A DNA stretch of 64,000 nucleotides from Chryseobacterium sp. Leaf404. GTDB lineage: Bacteria > Bacteroidota > Bacteroidia > Flavobacteriales > Weeksellaceae. Below, one piece after another: positions 17,245 through 26,100 of the stretch. How positions within the stretch are numbered: the stretch's first letter is position 1; each line of letters starts with the position of its first letter. Made by a program: the position numbers and the translations under genes. The DNA is taken from contig NZ_LMQM01000003.1 of NCBI RefSeq assembly GCF_001424145.1, forward strand, positions 1 to 64,000, written 5' to 3'. The notes below the pieces were generated by a model. It was not told the origin of the DNA. It worked only from the letters and a program-made list of their open reading frames with translations, and made no database searches.

Positions 17245-17546
17245 GTTTTTTTATTTTTTTGTAATTAATGTGATAGATTCATCGATTGATAAAAACTTTC
17301 CTGATGCCCTTTAGTATGAAAAAGGACTGGTGAGGTTCTGCAAGCAGTGACCGCAAGGCACCGGAAAGAATTTAATATGAATGAAATCTTTGTCCCAAGT
17401 TGGCATTTTATTGCCTCAATAGGTTGTACCCTCCTATTGTATCGTGCATGATACTATTTTGTAAGCAGGGCTTAGATTGTAATGTAGAAATGAGCGAACA
17501 GCATTGAAAAAGACGGCATGGAACTCTACATTATCCAATTCGGGGT

Positions 17547-17632
17547 ACTGGTATACCTTTGACACAGATAAGAGAGCCCACGCCTAGGTCGTGAGCTTTC
17601 TGCTTATCATCTCGTGTCATAAAAGTACCAGT
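17547..17632. repeat. 86-bp nested imperfect inverted repeat
   Basis: Four nested arm pairs share one centre (CCTAGG): ACTGGTA (17547-17553) with TACCAGT (17626-17632), TGACAC (17560-17565) with GTGTCA (17614-17619), GATAAG (17567-17572) with CTTATC (17603-17608), and AGCCCACG (17575-17582) with CGTGAGCT (17590-17597, one mismatch). The folded RNA would be a long rod. A minus-strand promoter lies about 50 bp upstream of it, so it is probably transcribed. It may be a structured leader, a small RNA or a mobile-element end. Confidence 0.6.
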
Positions 17633-17682
17633 TTTCGAATTGAGATTCTAAGCAATAGCTTCTATTTTTCTTTGAAGTATCG

Positions 17683-17713
17683 CAAAGTTACATTTATAAT
17701 GTAACCAAAGCAA
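17683..17713 (-). promoter_or_regulatory. Minus-strand promoter overlapping a dyad
   Basis: On the minus strand TTG (17713-17711), 20 bases, then TAACTTTG (17690-17683) matches the Bacteroidota sigma pattern exactly. The spacer contains a perfect inverted repeat GTTACATT-TAT-AATGTAAC (17687-17705), which could be a repressor site. Transcription would run through the nested repeat toward susC. Confidence 0.55.
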
Positions 17714-17741
17714 ATATAACAAAATAACGACATATACGTCG

Positions 17742-18113
17742 TTGAATTTGCAAATTTTTATAAATTATTTTACAGTAGTGCAATATCAAAAGAAAGTATT
17801 TAGATATAAGGTTGCTGTAGGCGTTACAAATAAAAGATTAAGGGAAGGAATTTTCATTAATAATAAACCTATGACTCAGATATATTTAAATAATGATATA
17901 AAGGAAAAATACAATATTGATTGGAACTGCGCTCGCGAAGAATCACTTCCAAATACAACTCTGCAAAACATCCATCTTATCTGTGATTATTTCAAAATTG
18001 ATATCAGTAAATATTTCACAGTAGTCAAGGAGGTCAGCGACGATGAAATTGACGAAGCAATAAATTCGAAGAAAAAACTTATAAGGCTATATTCTATATA
18101 CTTGAAATACTAA
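17742..18113 (+). CDS. HTH (XRE-like) protein, probably a remnant
   Basis: The frame encodes 123 residues. The second half (from about residue 60) resembles the last helices of XRE-type regulators: LPNTTLQNIHLICDYFKIDI, then SKYF, compared with the common NPTLDTLEKIAKALGVSLSE pattern. The first helices of the fold are not recognisable, so the protein is either very diverged or truncated at the N-terminus. The start is uncertain; ATG at 17871 is an alternative. A strong terminator follows at once. It lies at the edge of the AT-rich accessory block. Confidence 0.45.
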   Translation: MNLQIFINYFTVVQYQKKVFRYKVAVGVTNKRLREGIFINNKPMTQIYLNNDIKEKYNIDWNCAREESLPNTTLQNIHLICDYFKIDISKYFTVVKEVSDDEIDEAINSKKKLIRLYSIYLKY

Positions 18114-18140
18114 ATCCTGACTTGTTGTCAGGATTTTTTT
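18112..18140 (+). terminator. Intrinsic terminator after the HTH remnant
   Basis: AAATCCTGAC (18112-18121) pairs perfectly with GTCAGGATTT (18127-18136) around a five-base loop, with a T-run after. The stem begins within the stop codon of the preceding gene. Confidence 0.85.
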
Positions 18141-18327
18141 TATACTATGAATAATTGTAAATATTAAAGTTAAAAATCCCCAATAAATGGATAAGAACTA
18201 ATAACCATGAAAGCTCATTTCTTCTGTGAAATATACAAATATTTTTTATTAGATAACATTATAAAACGACCATCCTCAATAAAACAAAATTATGTAAATT
18301 GCAAAAGAAAGTATTTTAAAATTTCGG

Positions 18328-18987
18328 ATGAGAATAATTGTAGTAGCCGACATACATGGTGATGATGAAAAATTTAGAAAAGCGTTAAAATCTGTTTCTT
18401 TAAAAAAAGCAGATAAATTAGTTTTACTCGGTGATCTAATCGATCGAGGTAAGAATTCAAAAAGTGTATTAGATACACTTTTATTATTAAAACAAAATGG
18501 ATTCGAAAACATAATTTACATTAGAGGAAATCATGAGCAGATGTTATTGGATTCTGTTGAAAATGATGAAAAAGAATATATCTGGATAAAAAATGGCGGG
18601 GACAAAACTCTTAAGAGCTTTAGAGTTAATTTTGCAAGTCAAATCCCTGAAATTTATATAAACTTGTTAAAAAGTTCAATAATGTATTATGAACTACAAA
18701 ATTATATATTTGTTCATGCAGGTTTAAATTTTGAATTGGATAATCCCTTAGATGATTCGCATTCATTAATGTGGATTCGTAACATTTCTATCGAAAAATA
18801 TCAGAAATCTAAATTTTCTTCAAAAATAATTATTCATGGCCATACTCCCTCTGAGAGGTTTAAAATTTTAGAAGACTTTCAAAATTCTAAAATTATTAAT
18901 TTCGATAATGGAATATATTTAAATGGCGCTGAATTTGGAAAATTAACAGTAGCCGATTTAACTAACAACAAAATATTATTTATATAA
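18328..18987 (+). CDS. PPP-type serine/threonine phosphatase (metallophosphoesterase)
   Basis: This 219-residue metallophosphoesterase has the PPP family motifs: ADIHG (7-11, the usual GDxHG with Ala in place of Gly), GDLIDRG (35-41), GNHE (67-70), VHAG (129-132) and HGHT (170-173). These bind two metals and hydrolyse phosphoserine or phosphothreonine, or sometimes dinucleoside polyphosphates. The gene ends one base before the kinase gene at 18989. The natural reading is that it reverses that kinase's phosphorylation. It is AT-rich like its neighbours, which suggests acquisition. An ApaH-like or RNA-phosphate role cannot be excluded. Confidence 0.88.
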   Translation: MRIIVVADIHGDDEKFRKALKSVSLKKADKLVLLGDLIDRGKNSKSVLDTLLLLKQNGFENIIYIRGNHEQMLLDSVENDEKEYIWIKNGGDKTLKSFRVNFASQIPEIYINLLKSSIMYYELQNYIFVHAGLNFELDNPLDDSHSLMWIRNISIEKYQKSKFSSKIIIHGHTPSERFKILEDFQNSKIINFDNGIYLNGAEFGKLTVADLTNNKILFI

Positions 18988-18988
18988 A

Positions 18989-20287
18989 ATGAAAATAATT
19001 GACGTCCTCGGTCCTATAAATACAAGAGGTGGACATGGAATAATTGAAAAAGTAAGTTGTGATGATGGGCAAACTTATGCAAGAAAAACATTTTCATTAG
19101 TCCCTAATCATAGTATCTCAGCTCATGTTGTTGATAAATGTAGAAGTAGATTTATTAGAGAAATCAGAATTCAGAAGCAACTACAAAAGGAATATATTAT
19201 TCCAATAGTGCATTATGACTTATCAGGGCCTTTCCCTTGGTACTTAATGCCTATTGCAGATTATGACTATGGTCATGAAATCGAACTTATTAGAACTACT
19301 TCTAAACAACCTGATGGCTTAGGTGATATATTAAATGCACTAGAATATTTACATACACTTGGTTATGTTCATAGAGATTTAAAACCAGGAAATATACTTT
19401 ATCATGATGGATTTTGGAAATTATCGGATTTAGGTTTAGTAACACCCGATAAGGATATAACAGATTTATCCATCACCTCGTCAAATGAGTGGTCTGGCAC
19501 AGTTATTTATATGGCTCCAGAACAACATACTAATTTTAAGCATGTTGACAGGAGAGCAGATATATATTCATTTGGAGCAATACTTCATGATATTTTTGGT
19601 AATTCTACACGCTTACCTTTTTCAAGTTTCAGTTGTTCTGGAGAAATGGGTGTTATTTTGGAGAAATGCTCGAAAAAGGAGCCTAAAGACAGATTCAGCA
19701 ATATTGGTATTTTAAGAGATAAGTTACTATACATTTTATCAAAAGGTCCTGCCACTGTTTCATCGACTTCGCAAGAACAGATTGAGAAATTTGAAGATTT
19801 AGAAAATTTTAATATAGAAAATTTTACAGATTTAATTTTTTATATAAAAGAGGATGACGTAGATTTAAATAGCATATTTAAAGAATTAAATAATGAAATT
19901 TTAGATAAATTGTTTTCAGTTGATAATGATTTATTTATAGAGTTTAGCCTTTATTATGTAGATTGGATAAAAAAGAGTTCATTTAGTTTTGATTATTGTG
20001 ATGTCGTTATAAAATTAATTCAAAATATCTATGATAAAGTTGAAAATAATGATTTAAAGGCAAATTGTGTAACTTCGGCTGCTCAACTTGGTAGAAGCCA
20101 TAACAGATGGTTTGTTATGGAGAATGTTGTTAAAATGGCTAATGCAGATATAGATGAAAACCTAGCCTTTAGAATTCAGATTGAAATTGAAGTTGAACCT
20201 CGTAATAAAAGTAATTTTGAACTTTGTGTAAAGCAAATAAATCGCAATAAAAGTGCTTATCATAATCTGATTGCTCAAGCTTTGTAA
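18989..20287 (+). CDS. Hanks-type Ser/Thr protein kinase with unknown C-terminal domain
   Basis: This 432-residue protein carries a kinase domain in residues 1-250: a glycine-rich loop variant (INTRGGHG), the ATP lysine K33 (YARKTF), HRDLKPGN (128-135), DLG in place of DFG (147-149) and MAPEQ (175-179). The set suggests an active kinase. Residues 260-432 are helical, with no transmembrane segment, PASTA or WD repeats, and are unlike common kinases. The protein should be cytoplasmic. It is coupled to the phosphatase by a one-base gap. Kinases in mobile elements often act in defence or element control; that role here is inference. Confidence 0.9.
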   Translation: MKIIDVLGPINTRGGHGIIEKVSCDDGQTYARKTFSLVPNHSISAHVVDKCRSRFIREIRIQKQLQKEYIIPIVHYDLSGPFPWYLMPIADYDYGHEIELIRTTSKQPDGLGDILNALEYLHTLGYVHRDLKPGNILYHDGFWKLSDLGLVTPDKDITDLSITSSNEWSGTVIYMAPEQHTNFKHVDRRADIYSFGAILHDIFGNSTRLPFSSFSCSGEMGVILEKCSKKEPKDRFSNIGILRDKLLYILSKGPATVSSTSQEQIEKFEDLENFNIENFTDLIFYIKEDDVDLNSIFKELNNEILDKLFSVDNDLFIEFSLYYVDWIKKSSFSFDYCDVVIKLIQNIYDKVENNDLKANCVTSAAQLGRSHNRWFVMENVVKMANADIDENLAFRIQIEIEVEPRNKSNFELCVKQINRNKSAYHNLIAQAL

Positions 20288-20506
20288 GCATAGACTCCAG
20301 TTTGCACAAGCATCGACCTTTTCGAAGTTTTTATACAATGATTTATCAAATAACATTACTTCATAGCGTTTGCTTTGAAGTATTTTTTTGCAATATACTT
20401 CAATAATAAATCTCCAGATCATAACACAATGAAACTGAACTATAACCAAATTAACACACTATAATCTCTTAAAAATAGCTGTCAAATTTATAAATATTTC
20501 TTTGCC

Positions 20507-21496
20507 ATGAAAAACTTAATATATTATCCAACTTTTGAGCCCAAAAATGACAATTGGCTAAAATATGCCTTAATTTATGTAGATAATTTCTCACCAATAA
20601 TTCCAAAAAATGGAGAGAAAAAATTATCAGAGACCTTCATCAAAATTAAAGAAGAAACAGATGTCGTCAAAATTATTGACCCTCAATATGAGCAGGCATC
20701 ATTAGCATCGCTGGACACAATTAAAGAACTCGAAACAGTAGAGAATTATCCTGACTTTTATAGAGATATTTTCGACGTACCAAATATTATTAGAAAATTT
20801 AAAGATCGTGATAATTGGAATTATGAAATATTCAATGAAAAATACAATGCAAGTTTTCATGAGGAGCTTATCACCAGAGAATATGCTTGCGAATCTCCAA
20901 ATGGGATTATTACTTCCCCTCAACTTGCCCAACTATTTATGACCTTTTTAGCAAGTAGGATTGCTCAAAGTGGGTCTGCAAATCCAATTACAGATAGTAA
21001 AAAATTTGATATGCTGTCAATGTCTATTTTTAAAAAAAATAATAACAGCAGTGATAAAATTCAGGATTTGGCAAAAACCATTATAAAAGCCAAATTGCCT
21101 AAAAATCTAGAAGAAATTCCAATAGAGAAATTCATAGAATTTAGAAAAAACGAACAAGTTAAAGAACTAAGAGTTAGTTTCAATAGAAGCTTAAATGATT
21201 TCTATAAGTCATTAGAGGATGATAAAAATCCAAATGAGTTCATAAAGTCACTAGAAGAGTATGAAAAATCATTTTCAAAAGAAATAATCCTATTTTTTGC
21301 TGCTGCTTCTGTTATAACCATTGATTCTGTTACTTCTATTTTTAGTGAAGAAAAAATCGAAATTTTAAAAAATCTAGCTAAATCATTCTCAATAATCAAA
21401 TCAGTTGCATCTTTGAAAAAATCGTACAAGGACGATAGTGAAAAAATTAAAGCTCGAAAATTTTTAACAGAAATTTCAAACATACAGCATTATTGA
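20507..21496 (+). CDS. Unknown protein next to the kinase pair
   Basis: This 329-residue protein starts MKNLIYYPTFEPKNDNWLKY. It is mostly helical and charged, with one moderately hydrophobic segment near 270-285 (LFFAAASVITIDSV). It has no signal peptide. The N-terminal YYP-x-NDNWLK-ALIYVDN pattern reminds me of uncharacterised proteins such as DUF6236, but I cannot confirm this. It shares the low GC of the kinase and phosphatase genes and follows them after 219 empty bases. It could be a separate transcription unit or the third member of a cassette. The function is unknown. Confidence 0.65.
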   Translation: MKNLIYYPTFEPKNDNWLKYALIYVDNFSPIIPKNGEKKLSETFIKIKEETDVVKIIDPQYEQASLASLDTIKELETVENYPDFYRDIFDVPNIIRKFKDRDNWNYEIFNEKYNASFHEELITREYACESPNGIITSPQLAQLFMTFLASRIAQSGSANPITDSKKFDMLSMSIFKKNNNSSDKIQDLAKTIIKAKLPKNLEEIPIEKFIEFRKNEQVKELRVSFNRSLNDFYKSLEDDKNPNEFIKSLEEYEKSFSKEIILFFAAASVITIDSVTSIFSEEKIEILKNLAKSFSIIKSVASLKKSYKDDSEKIKARKFLTEISNIQHY

Positions 21497-21566
21497 TTTT
21501 ATGTACTTTTGATAACTACTGAGAAAAAATTAAAAGTTTATTGGCACCATAAGGTATATAACAAAA

Positions 21567-21785
21567 TTATTCAAGTAGAATTTCTACAGAAGATTCTTTG
21601 CCATCTTTATACAGAAACCAGGAGATGTTGATGATCTTGAGGTAATCTTTTTTTGTGCCCAGCTGCTTGAATTCTTTCTCCGATAAAAGTTCTTCAATTG
21701 AAATATATTCCCCTATACGGGGAAAGAATGGGAGGTTCCATTTGATCACTACTGATCCTTGCTGGTAACATAAAAAAACTTTCAT
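21567..21785 (-). CDS. Small hypothetical protein downstream of topB
   Basis: I choose the ATG at 21785 (MKVFLCYQQGSVVIKWNLPF), giving 72 residues. The open frame to 21842 would overlap topB. The protein has no membrane helix. It contains IGEYISIEELL and a C-terminal SVEILLE. It is the last gene of the HTH-DUF3945-topB minus-strand run and is probably part of the mobile-element module. I do not recognise it. Confidence 0.6.
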   Translation of the reverse strand: MKVFLCYQQGSVVIKWNLPFFPRIGEYISIEELLSEKEFKQLGTKKDYLKIINISWFLYKDGKESSVEILLE

Positions 21786-21822
21786 GATTTTTATTTCTAA
21801 GATACTAATTTTTAGAATAAAT

Positions 21823-23943
21823 TTAGTGATCCGGGAATTCAAATATGGTTTTGTGATCTTCTTTCAAAACGATGTAGGCACTGAACTTTTTGCCGTTCTT
21901 GGCCTTCATATCTTTGATGAGCGGGGTTTTTCCATTGTTGATCAGTGAAGAGATCTGCTGTATGCTGAGCTGTACGCCGCATACATTTCTGAACTGCATC
22001 CAGTTGCACTGCTCATCAGGACATTTGATGATCTTTTCCTTGACGATGAGGTTGTGTTGTTTGCATTTTGGGCATTGTAGATCAGGAATGCTTTCATGAG
22101 GGATTGACAATGATAATAGTTCTTTGGTAATTTCTGATGTATAGTCTTTGATATCAGTGATGAATTGTTTTGCATCGAGTTCGCCGTTCTCGATCTTATC
22201 CAATGCCATCTCCCACTCTGCGGTCATTTGCACATTGGCGATCTTTTGGTTTTTGACAAGGTGATAAACTTTGATTCCTTTTTCGGTTGGTACTAAAGTC
22301 TTGCTTTTTCGGATGATGTAGTTTCTGCTGAGCAGGGTTTCAATGATGGAAGCTCTGGTTGCGGGTGTTCCGATCCCGATATTTGAAATGGCTTTCTGTT
22401 GTTCTTTATCTTCGATCGATCTTCCTGCATTTTCCATCGCCGACAACAGATCTGCCTCACTGTACAGTTTGGGCTGTTGGGTTGTTTTTTCTTGTAGGTC
22501 TGCTTGTGAAATTTTCAGCTCATCCCCGATTTTCATTTCTGGCAGGTCAATAAGTGTTTCTTCAACATTATGGTTATTGGAAGTGCTGTCGTTATTTTTG
22601 TTATTATCGTTATGTTCTGAGAGTATCCCTTTGATGGCTCGCCAGCCTTTGGTTAGTATTTTTGATCCTTTGATGTTGAATTCATAGTGGTGTACTTTGA
22701 GTGTAATGTGGCTGACCTGTTTGCTGCAATGTTCTGACAAGGATTCCAGTAAACGGTAGGCGATCATATTATAGATCGCTTTCTCGGTTGCAGTGAGTGC
22801 AGATGGTATTTTTGTGGTGATCAACAGTCCGTGGTGATCGGTCACCTTGAGGTCATTGACCATACGCTTGTTGAAGTTGCCGAATTTGAGCGTTGAAATG
22901 GCAGGTTTGAATTGATCGACCGTATTGAGGATCCTGACCAGTTCCGGGATCTCTGACCAGAGGTCTTCTGGAATATATTTGCTGCCGGTCCTTGGATATG
23001 TGATGAATCTCTTTTCATAAAGTGATTGTGCCGTTTGCAAAACCTCATCGGCTGATAATCCTAGTTTTCTGTTGGCCTCCTTTTGAAGTTCGGTCAGATC
23101 AAAAAGTAGGGGTGCTGTTTCTTTTACAGTTTGGATTGAGACATTGTCAACAGTAGCCATGCCCTCTCTTTCTATGGATCTTAGGATCTGCTCTGCCTGT
23201 TTTTTGTCGTCCCATTGTTCGGTGGACTGGCTGGTGAAATTCAGGTATTCTTTACGGTGCTTCAGCTGTACGTGCCAATATTTTTTCTGCGTGAAATTGT
23301 TATGGTCTTCATATCGTTTGCAGATCAAAGCCAGTGTCGGGGTCTGTACCCTGCCTAAAGAATACACATCTTGGTTAGCAGCAATGCTCAATGCCTGGGT
23401 GGCATTGATCCCGACCAGCCAGTCGGCTTCGCTTCTGGCTTTTGCAGCCTGATACAAACCGTCGAACGCTGAACCTTTCTGGAGTTTTTTGAAACCTTCC
23501 TGTATGGCTTTTTCTGTAAGGGAACTGATCCATAATCTTTCAAATGGTTTATTGCATCTGAGATATTGGTAGATGTATCGGAAGATGAGCTCTCCTTCCC
23601 TTCCTGCATCGGTAGCTACAATGATGCTGTCGCATTGGTCAATGACATTGCTGATGATCTTTAATTGTTTGAGGGCTGACGGATCAGGCTGATAGCCTTT
23701 TTTATTTTGCTTTTTGGCGGACCTTGGGATCAACAGGAATGGATCTGGAAAGATAGGCAAAGAAGCTTTGTCAAAGCCTCTTATACCATAATCTTCGGGC
23801 ATCCCCAATGATACCAGATGACCTAATGCCCAGGTTACGCAATACCCGTTGCCTTCCAGGTAACCGTCTTTTCTTTCGTTGGCATTTAACAGTTGGGCGA
23901 TCTCTCTTGCGACACTGGGCTTTTCTGCGATGATGGCTTTCAT
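21823..23943 (-). CDS. topB: DNA topoisomerase III of a conjugative element
   Basis: This 706-residue type IA topoisomerase has a Toprim domain with E7 (AEKPS) and TDAGREGE (111-118), and the catalytic Tyr316 in ITYPRTGSKY. A C-terminal zinc ribbon (CPKCKQHN ... CPDEQCNW, about 625-655) follows. It relaxes and decatenates single-stranded or entangled DNA. Bacteroidota conjugative transposons carry such a gene in their excision and transfer region, and the next two genes fit this. GC is higher than in the kinase block to the left. The chromosome usually has its own topoisomerase I, so this copy is likely element-borne. Confidence 0.95.
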   Translation of the reverse strand: MKAIIAEKPSVAREIAQLLNANERKDGYLEGNGYCVTWALGHLVSLGMPEDYGIRGFDKASLPIFPDPFLLIPRSAKKQNKKGYQPDPSALKQLKIISNVIDQCDSIIVATDAGREGELIFRYIYQYLRCNKPFERLWISSLTEKAIQEGFKKLQKGSAFDGLYQAAKARSEADWLVGINATQALSIAANQDVYSLGRVQTPTLALICKRYEDHNNFTQKKYWHVQLKHRKEYLNFTSQSTEQWDDKKQAEQILRSIEREGMATVDNVSIQTVKETAPLLFDLTELQKEANRKLGLSADEVLQTAQSLYEKRFITYPRTGSKYIPEDLWSEIPELVRILNTVDQFKPAISTLKFGNFNKRMVNDLKVTDHHGLLITTKIPSALTATEKAIYNMIAYRLLESLSEHCSKQVSHITLKVHHYEFNIKGSKILTKGWRAIKGILSEHNDNNKNNDSTSNNHNVEETLIDLPEMKIGDELKISQADLQEKTTQQPKLYSEADLLSAMENAGRSIEDKEQQKAISNIGIGTPATRASIIETLLSRNYIIRKSKTLVPTEKGIKVYHLVKNQKIANVQMTAEWEMALDKIENGELDAKQFITDIKDYTSEITKELLSLSIPHESIPDLQCPKCKQHNLIVKEKIIKCPDEQCNWMQFRNVCGVQLSIQQISSLINNGKTPLIKDMKAKNGKKFSAYIVLKEDHKTIFEFPDH

Positions 23944-24011
23944 AGGATTGGATTTATTTTGATTTAATTTATATTATTGGATTGGAATTGTTTGGAATCG
24001 TCAGTGTTTGA

Positions 24012-25469
24012 TCACATCTTGCGTCCTTTGGATTGGGTCGGTTTCTTCTGCTCTGCTTCCTGCTTTTTATTGGCAGGCTGCTGCTGTTTGGGTCCCAACG
24101 GTTCTTTGATGTTCTTGGTGGCCTCATTAGTCTTGCCGTCTGAATTGACCGCCTTTTGGGTTTTGTGGTCTTCCGACGGCTGGGTTTTTTCTTTCAGTTT
24201 ATTGGGATTGGTAAATGAAAAGTCCGTTTTGGACGTTTCCTTATCGAAGGTGATGTAGCCTTGATAGGCTTTTCCTTTGCCATCTACAAGACCGTCGACA
24301 TACACCGTCTGCCCTGCCTTGAATTTTTCGTATTGCGCATCGTCCAATTCTCTTCCTCGGAAAACTTTCGGAGCTTCCCCATCTTTGTTTTGATTTTGCT
24401 GACTGGATGGGTTTTGCTGTTGCGTTTGCTGCTGTTTTTGGTTTTTGTTGAAAATAAATTCGACATAGCGTTTGTCGGCATTGAACTGCACCGTTGCCTC
24501 GAACAGTTCTCCTTTTTTGGAGGTCATTCCTTCCAGGTAAAGCGGCTTCCCTTCCAGCAAAGTTTGTTTTTGGCGATCATCCAGCTTGATGCCCTTGATC
24601 TCATCCGGGATCTTCATATACTCTGCCCTGTAGGCAACGAGTTCGTTGGTCAGTCGGTCACGGCTGATGACGGATGGGATGATCTCATCGGTCTTAGGGT
24701 TGACCAGATCCACGACCCTGCCCATGTTTCCGCTTTCTTTGAGGTTTTTCTTGTCTTCTTCAGTGAACTCGTGACCAAGAAACTTCAAATTATAGCTTGG
24801 CTCCTTTCGGATGCCGTGAAGGTTAATAGCTACTTCGCCGTTGTCGGCTGTCTGCAGGGATAGACGGACATCCATCTTGCTGACGGCTGTTCCCAGATTG
24901 ATGGTGATAGGCACCAAATTGTTGGTTTTAAATCCTCTGAGCAGCGGATCTAAAGCATTCATCTTTTCAAGCTTTTCACGATTGAGCCCGAATTTCTCCA
25001 TCGTTTTCCAGTCGATCTGTTCCGGCTGAAAACGGTATTCCTGAGTTTCTGTGTTGTTTTCCATTGTATTCTGATTTTTTATTGGGTTTGTATTGTTTGG
25101 TAGGACCTCATATTCCTTCAGCTTTTCTTTTTCTTCAGGGGATGCCTGATCGACATATTGCTGAAGGTCTTTAGCCGTTGTGACAGCATCATACTCCGAG
25201 ACCTTGAAGAAATTGAAATGCGAAGGGTTTTTAAGCTGTCTGTAAAAATTGGAGAAGAAGTTGGAGAAGATATCGCCGTGCTTGTCAACCCTGATCAGCT
25301 GGTCGTTGTCTTTTTTCTCATTTGGAGAGATCTTTTGCAGGTTCCCATCTTTGTCTACGCCTTTCACCATCTCGACAGCATTGGTGCTGATATTCAGAAC
25401 AAGCAGTGTATCTGACACCGGCTTGATTTGATTCGTTTCATTTTGTACGGCTTCTTCCATCACGATCAA
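24012..25469 (-). CDS. DUF4099/DUF3945 protein of Bacteroidota mobile elements
   Basis: This 485-residue protein has an N-terminal variable part (MEEAVQNETNQIKPVSD from the nearest alternative start). A central DUF4099-like segment follows (IDWKTMEKFGLNREKLEKMN, about 150-170). Two DUF3945-like repeats come next, marked by LDDRQKQTLLEGKPLYLEGM and ELDDAQYEKFKAGQTVYVDG. The C-terminal tail is Gln/Lys-rich and disordered. Proteins of this type sit next to topB in conjugative elements. The biochemical role is unknown, perhaps DNA handling or host modulation. It lies 68 bases upstream of topB and is likely cotranscribed with it. Confidence 0.85.
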   Translation of the reverse strand: MIVMEEAVQNETNQIKPVSDTLLVLNISTNAVEMVKGVDKDGNLQKISPNEKKDNDQLIRVDKHGDIFSNFFSNFYRQLKNPSHFNFFKVSEYDAVTTAKDLQQYVDQASPEEKEKLKEYEVLPNNTNPIKNQNTMENNTETQEYRFQPEQIDWKTMEKFGLNREKLEKMNALDPLLRGFKTNNLVPITINLGTAVSKMDVRLSLQTADNGEVAINLHGIRKEPSYNLKFLGHEFTEEDKKNLKESGNMGRVVDLVNPKTDEIIPSVISRDRLTNELVAYRAEYMKIPDEIKGIKLDDRQKQTLLEGKPLYLEGMTSKKGELFEATVQFNADKRYVEFIFNKNQKQQQTQQQNPSSQQNQNKDGEAPKVFRGRELDDAQYEKFKAGQTVYVDGLVDGKGKAYQGYITFDKETSKTDFSFTNPNKLKEKTQPSEDHKTQKAVNSDGKTNEATKNIKEPLGPKQQQPANKKQEAEQKKPTQSKGRKM

Positions 25470-25560
25470 TTTTTAATGAGACGAAAATAGATGCAGCAAC
25501 TGCCAATCTTTAACTAATGGTATCTGAGATGTTTCTTTAGCTGTTACTGTCTCTGTCCTC

Positions 25561-25842
25561 TTATGAACTTAAACATTCTCTGATGAGCTGATGGACATCG
25601 GAGAGCTTGTAATACAACTTGCCACTGATGGTGTAGTATGGCAGTTTCTTAGCGGTGCGGTAGCGTTGCAGTGACCTTGAGCTGATCTTTAGGAGTTGCA
25701 ACACATCCTGATTGTCAAGAAGCACCTCGCCGTCGATCTCGATAAACCTGGATTGGCTGGATGACACTTGTTCTTTAAGGATGTCAAATCGTTCCATAAT
25801 TCTTTCCATCCACGCGATAAATTCTGTTCTTTCGGTATTCAT
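25561..25842 (-). CDS. Excisionase-like helix-turn-helix protein
   Basis: This 93-residue protein has an N-terminal coiled segment (MNTERTEFIAWMERIMERFD). A MerR/HTH_17-like domain follows, in about residues 38-93: LLDNQDVLQLLKISSRSLQR, then YRTAKKLPYYTISGKLYYK. Such proteins in Bacteroidota elements act as excisionases or element regulators. It is the first gene of the HTH-DUF3945-topB run. A palindromic site lies just upstream. No integrase is seen in the window. Confidence 0.85.
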   Translation of the reverse strand: MNTERTEFIAWMERIMERFDILKEQVSSSQSRFIEIDGEVLLDNQDVLQLLKISSRSLQRYRTAKKLPYYTISGKLYYKLSDVHQLIRECLSS

Positions 25843-25876
25843 ACGGTGATTTTTGATGTTAATAATGTATTTGAAC

Positions 25877-25888
25877 AGTTGATCAACT
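25877..25888. promoter_or_regulatory. Palindrome upstream of the excisionase-like gene
   Basis: AGTTGATCAACT is a perfect 12-bp palindrome 35 bp before the HTH gene start and could be its autoregulatory site. A second inverted repeat, CTTTTCG-N6-CGAAAAG, lies at 25936-25955. Confidence 0.4.
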
Positions 25889-26064
25889 TTTTATTGCGGT
25901 AAAGTTGAAAATTGAACATCACATAAAATCACTACCTTTTCGTAGTACCGAAAAGATTTTTAAATAAATAAAATATGAATATTGAGATTTGATCATCTTA
26001 AAGCATAAGAAAAGCTCATCATATCGCAATATTTCGACTCTCCGCTTTTGGAACGAACAGTGGT

Positions 26065-26094
26065 TTGGAAGACCCCGCTTGAAATATATCTTTG
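26065..26094 (+). promoter_or_regulatory. Orphan promoter with exact Bacteroidota consensus
   Basis: TTG (26065-26067), 19 bases, then TATCTTTG (26087-26094) fits TTG-N19-TAnnTTTG on the plus strand. No plus-strand gene follows for kilobases; the next signal is a terminator 90 bp on. Confidence 0.65.
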
Positions 26095-26100
26095 CCTCAT

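Larger units (their letters stand above)
17158..17741. other. Long intergenic region upstream of susC
   Basis: This 584-bp stretch has no accepted gene. It contains the hairpin at 17201, smaller inverted repeats (AATAGG/CCTATT near 17418-17438 and GTATC-N6-GATAC just after), the nested repeat at 17547-17632, a minus-strand promoter match at 17683-17713, and a dyad ACGAC/GTCGT near 17727-17742. A 29-codon minus-strand frame (17531-17620, MTRDDKQKAHDLGVGSLICV) reads through the nested repeat and could be a gene remnant. Confidence 0.5.
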
